DNA from: Calamus simplicifolius
Lineage: Eukaryota; Streptophyta; Magnoliopsida; Arecales; Arecaceae
Reading direction: 5' to 3'
DNA: 64,000 nucleotides
NCBI GenBank assembly: GCA_900491605.1
Contig: UESW01003880.1
Coordinates: 1,158,037 to 1,222,036 of the forward strand
The translations under genes were made by a program, and so were the position numbers. Position 1 is the first letter of the stretch. The number at the start of each line of letters is the position of its first letter. Positions 59,776 to 64,000 of the stretch are shown one piece after another. The notes beneath the pieces are model-generated. The model saw nothing but the letters and a program-made list of their open reading frames with translations, searched no databases and was not told the DNA's origin.

Positions 59776-61160
59776 TGACAGAATGGGAATCCTTCTGGAA
59801 AAGGATTCCTTTTGATGGATTCCTTTTAAGCAACTTCAGTAAATACTTGATTGATCCTCTCCTTTTATTAGTACAAAATTTTTCCTTGGTAGGTGTTTGA
59901 ATGTATTTCTGGTGATCCTCAAACACCAGATGTTTTGCTTTGATTGCCCAGATGATATTGTATTTGCTTTTCTAAGCTACATTTTTTTTCCCTCGTTTGA
60001 TCATGGCATTGAAATTTTAGTGTATGTTTAACTTGATTATGGCTTTGTTATCTCTTCCTTTTTAAGCAATGGTAATATCAGAAAGGCACATTAATGGCTT
60101 AAATATGCATCTATCTTATAAGGAGAGGAGTTTAAACTTCTTCGCCATCCTTTTTTTATATTTTTTCCTTTGTTTGAGTCCTTGTTACATATAACATTGT
60201 AGCTGCAGATGGTTATGAGCTTGGATTAACAAACCATATCCACTTCACAGTGCTGGTTTCCATCCAATATAAACCAAACTAAAGCGTACAAAAATCTGAT
60301 CTTCGTTGAATTTTTTTAATAAATATAAAAATAAATAAATAAATAAATAAGACTCATCCAAGTAAATAGATATGATGACTTCAAGTGACTGCCCTTGGTA
60401 CGTATTACTCGGGAAACCAACATCCGTATTCTAATCAGGTTAAATTAAAACTCTCGTTCATGAGCAGTTGGGGTTCCTCAAATTTTGGTTGCAAAGCTCC
60501 TCACATCACATGCAAATGAATGTACATAATCCCTCTTTTTAACTTTGATGACACTGTAAATAAAAAACTGTAAGCCGTAAGATAAATCATTGTCAATATT
60601 TAAGTTGAATTTGTAATCCTTCTAATGTTGAGCTTTCAGTTTGGGATCGTTTCTACTAGGTGCTATTTAGATATTCTATTGTGCTCGTTCTGATTTCTGC
60701 TACATATAATGTTTGAGTTCTCCAGCGTATTCTCGGTCGATGAACAGTTTGATAGAGCAAATGTAATTATTGATGTGATGCCCATGTCCTAATCCTGCTC
60801 GGTCGTTAGGCCCCTTGGTCCTTGTGGAGTTGAGTCGGGATCATAGGGGGCCAGCGCGAGAGGAGCTACTCATTGCAGTGGAAAACTCACCTCCATTGGC
60901 CGAGTCTCGTAATCTCAGAAAGAAACGTTCGTTCTTCCTTCTTCGAGTCGAACCAACCAACCAACCAACCAACCTGATTCTTGGTACCAAAAACAAATCA
61001 GAATTCTCACTCGATCGATCTGGTAAACATGTCACAATGGGTGGGAAACCCTTTCCGTCGGAAAGTTGGAAGAAAGACGGTAGCAGACGGAGATAACGAA
61101 CGGATTTCTTTTGGATCGAAAAGGAAATCTAGAAATGGGAAGCGTCGATTGAGGCCTTGG
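59776..61160. other. Spacer with AACC microsatellite
   Basis: AT-rich, no gene recognised up to about 60780. A run of AACC units lies at 60952-60973. The last 200 bases are GC-richer flank of the polygalacturonase piece; its first exon was not found there. Confidence 0.5.
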
Positions 61161-61164
61161 ATTT

Positions 61165-61845
61165 TTTGAGGCTGGAAGGCGGATTTCTTGGTTGGTCAGG
61201 CCACTTTCGAGGGTCCCTGTGATAGCAGCAAGATCACCATCCAGATCGACGGGACCCTCGTCGCACCGTCCAAGTCCGCCGGAAACTCCGGGGACTGGTT
61301 GGTGTTCCATCAAGTCAAGGTGTGCCTCGGTCCACGGCGGGACCATCGACGGCCGAGGCTCCTCTCTCTGGGCCTGCAAGGCGGTGGGGACTGCCCGGAT
61401 AGTGGAACGGTGCGTGCATGCATGCTAGCTAGCAGTGTGGATCGAATGGCCTTCATTAATTAATTTCTCTCTGTCAATCTTAATTCCCGTTGTTATATAC
61501 GTCCTAACTTAATTATTATGATGATATTATATCGATCGCTTCGATCATTCATGCGCAGTCATTAGTTCAAGAACTCCAACGACATCATGATCAGCGGGCT
61601 GACGTCGATCAACAGCAAGATGTTCCACATCGTGCTCGACGATTGCCAGGGGCGACGGTGCAAGCTGTCAAGATCACAGCTCCGGAAGACAGCCCAAACA
61701 CCGACGGCATCCACATCCAGGGATCCACCGACGTCACCGTTACCGGAGCCGGCATCAAGACCGGCGACGACTGCATCTCCATCGGCCCCGGCTCGACGAA
61801 CCTGTGGATCGAGCAGGTCAACTGCGGGCCTGGCCATGGCATAAG
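61165..61845 (+). pseudogene. Polygalacturonase (GH28) fragment, two exons
   Basis: GH28 enzymes hydrolyse pectic polygalacturonan in the cell wall. Exon 1 (about 61165-61409): GGFLVGQATFEGPC, ITIQIDGTLVAPS, GDWLVFHQV, then in another frame VHGGTIDGRGSSLWACKA. Exon 2 (61560-61845): NDIMISGLTSINSKMFHIVL, then after a shift KITAPEDSPNTDGIHIQ, GAGIKTGDDCISIGPGS, NLWIEQVNCGPGHGI. The catalytic NTD, DD and GHG motifs are all present. Intron 61410-61559 has GT..AG ends; exon 2 ends at a GTGAGG donor in the family position. Shifts near 61320, 61390, 61565 and 61651. The N-terminus and the C-terminal half (with the RIK motif) are missing. Confidence 0.9.
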
Positions 61846-63716
61846 GTGAGGCGCCATGACACTACACTAACACGTAATACTATTGCGTCGTCGCAATATA
61901 ATTAATTAATGCATGGCATCATTGCCTAGTAGAGAATAAAATCAGGATGGTAGAGGCTCGGAGGGCTAGGCAAGTAACAGTCATTGCGATTACTTGCCAA
62001 TACAGGACAAGCCATTCCTTCTCACATCATGCCATAGCATGACATCCAAAATTAAAATATTATCAACAACCGTGCACTGATTGAGTGGTGCAGTTGTTTG
62101 TCCAATGGTGGACTAGCCACTGCACGCATCTAATAAACCAAGCCGAGGAAGGGATCAACATGACCACCATGACATCAAGTTCTGGCCTCAAACCAAGCCA
62201 TGGGCTGTAGCCTCAAACCAAGCCGAGAGATGGACAAATGTGAGCACCGTGGCATTAGGCTGAGCTCAGACTGAGCCTGGGAAGGGGATTATTAGAGAGT
62301 AAATTTATTGCAAGCCTCTACAAAATGAACCCATAGCTAAGAGCTCAAGTGAGGTCCATAGGAAGTGGAGCAAGGAAAAACCATGGCATCCTTGAAGCTT
62401 TGGCTTCCATCTGAACGGAGAATCCATCAAGGTGGTGTGGATGTGGGAAAATAAAATAATGGCAAGCAGAAAGACTCATCCAATTCAGAGCCACTATTTG
62501 TAGGAGAGGGAGGCTACAATGTGGATCAGGCCATATTGACCTTGTCAGCTATCCTGATCTAGTAGATCTAGCTATAGGTGGGGAGAAGCACCACTTGCAT
62601 CAAGCTCTTCACTGAAATAGCTTGAACCAGAGCTTAGTCGAGTTGTTACGTGGCCTAGACATGATCTAGAGCTTGTTGGGATGAACCTAGTTGCTTGAAG
62701 GCAAATGATGATGAAGCTTTGCGCTCCTCTTTCTCATGTAATATAATGGTAAAATGGAGTGGTGGTAAAAGATGAAAGGGGGGGGGGACAAAAATGTAGT
62801 TTTGAAGGGATAGTTTTTAGCTTCTTTCTAAGGATTGACGCTTTTACACCCCTCCCAATGAAATTGTTTTATTCCCTAAATGTGTTATCACAAAAAACTC
62901 ATCTTATTTTGTAGTATAAGTCAAAAAGCACCATTTATCCTGGCTTATCTTGCAACCAAATGGGGCTTAAAACTTATTTAGAAATAGAAACATAACAATT
63001 GGCAAGGGAGGAATCTCAACTACTCAAGGAATCCAAATATTTCTAAGTGTGATGTAGTTGATTTTTTATATCTACTCAAGGAACAACCAAAAACACAGAG
63101 ATTTTTTTTTTTTTTGAGGAACTTATTTTCTGATTGTTACATTTTCCTTTTGCGAAAAAAGGTGGTTTATTTATAAGAGATAAATGGTTAAAAATGTCAG
63201 TAGAAAAATGGAGAAGTGCATAGAAAAAGTTCTGCCCTTCAGCTTGAAGGAAGAGCCTTGAACCTTTCCCCTTATTTGTTTCTTTTTTTATTACCATTTT
63301 TTTTTTACTTGTCGTAATTGGGTTAGATTCATCCACTACCCACATAGAACCCACTTTTAGATCCCATTCATGTGAAGAACTGTATTTTTACTAAGCAGTC
63401 ATTCAATGGTACTCTGGTCATATTGGCACCTCTATGGTCACTCCATTTTGTAACAGGAATGCCATGCTAGCCTCATCTTCTAATGTTTCCCTCCCCGTTC
63501 TTTTCACCCTTCCTACTTTTTGTTGCAACACAATGCAAGTTCATATCACCCTTCCTACTTTTTGTTGCAACACAATGCAAGTTCATATTACTGCAGAAGA
63601 ATAGTCTGAAAGTTACTCAGACCTGAGTCTCTGAGCTCCATTCCTTTTAGGATGTGTAAAATCTGCCCTTATAATCATCATATAATATTTATATGGCAGA
63701 TCTGAGCAAATGCAAA
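61846..63716. other. Spacer after the polygalacturonase piece
   Basis: No downstream polygalacturonase exon recognised. 62140-62300 has repeated AACCAAGCC..GAG-type words with no protein. A perfect 42-bp tandem duplication lies at 63505-63588. No other feature supported. Confidence 0.5.
63505..63588. repeat. Perfect 42-bp tandem duplication
   Basis: A 42-bp unit starting CACCCTTCCTACTTTTTG and ending AAGTTCATAT occurs twice head to tail with no differences, so it is recent or an assembly stutter. Confidence 0.95.
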
Positions 63717-64000
63717 CGCTACAAGAAAATCTTAAAATAGCGACGCAGCATCATTGCGTTGCTAAAATGCGACCACATTGCGACGCCGCCGCGACAACAA
63801 AAAATTGCGATGCAGTTAGCGACGCATTCGCGACTCAATAAACCTGATAATCATAAACATTAAATTTTTAAATTTAGCGATGGCAAGTAATGCATCGTAA
63901 TATTTTTAAATTTAATTTTATAAAATATAATTAGAAAAAAAAATATTGCGACGCAACACAGTGCGTCGCAAAGTTTTAAAAAAATTAAATATATTTAAAT
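63717..64000 (+). mobile_element. Start of a second CACTA element, same family as 40673-52716
   Basis: CGCTACAAGAAAAT (CACTA with one change) is followed by subterminal GCGACGCA repeats. The first 200 bases match the reverse complement of the right end of the first element (for example TGCGACCACATTGCGACGCC, CGCGACAACAAAA, CGACTCAATAAACC). The rest is beyond the window. Confidence 0.88.

Overview
This is plant nuclear DNA, most likely from a monocot. The evidence is spliceosomal introns, plant-specific gene families (IRX15/DUF579, auxin response factor, L-type lectin receptor kinase, a TIP1-like S-acyltransferase, GH28 polygalacturonase), a GC-rich IRX15-type coding region on an AT-rich background, and the TE mix: Copia, Ty3-gypsy of the Tat type, CACTA and hAT. 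A commelinid monocot is my guess; the species cannot be fixed by reading. No organelle, bacterial or viral genes were seen.

Layout. 1-2.5 kb: 5' part of a minus-strand Copia element (LTR, PBS, broken gag). 2.5-3.1 kb: LTR fragment. 6.7-13.6 kb: a large LTR element without pol, whose 5' end is duplicated and which carries a 1.4-kb hAT insertion. 14.8-15.8 kb: an IRX15-like xylan gene broken by two one-base losses. 16.4-19.5 kb: a small LTR element without pol. 21.2-33.1 kb: a full-length Tat-lineage gypsy element with a perfect 5-bp target duplication, decayed gag-pol, a 1.7-kb array of hairpin-forming repeats, and a three-exon antisense gene. 37.2-40.2 kb: core exons of a DHHC S-acyltransferase gene on the minus strand. 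A 2.3-kb LTR-like insertion sits in the exon immediately before the DHHC motif. A 12-kb CACTA element (40.7-52.7 kb) lies upstream, in what would be the next intron. 56.6-61.9 kb: a same-strand run of damaged host-gene pieces (ARF fragment, lectin receptor kinase fused to an ankyrin-protein tail, polygalacturonase). 63.7 kb to the end: the start of a second CACTA element of the same family, facing the first.

How it fits together. The window is a nest of transposable elements with remnants of host genes between them. No protein-coding gene here is intact as written. Almost every frame is interrupted, usually by single-base gains or losses. This could be real decay or uncorrected indels in the assembly. 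The exception is the antisense gene inside the Tat element, which keeps one 728-codon frame across three exons with only two stop codons. The most unusual features are minisatellites built on inverted-repeat units. In two unrelated elements the two arms change together, as expected if hairpin formation matters.
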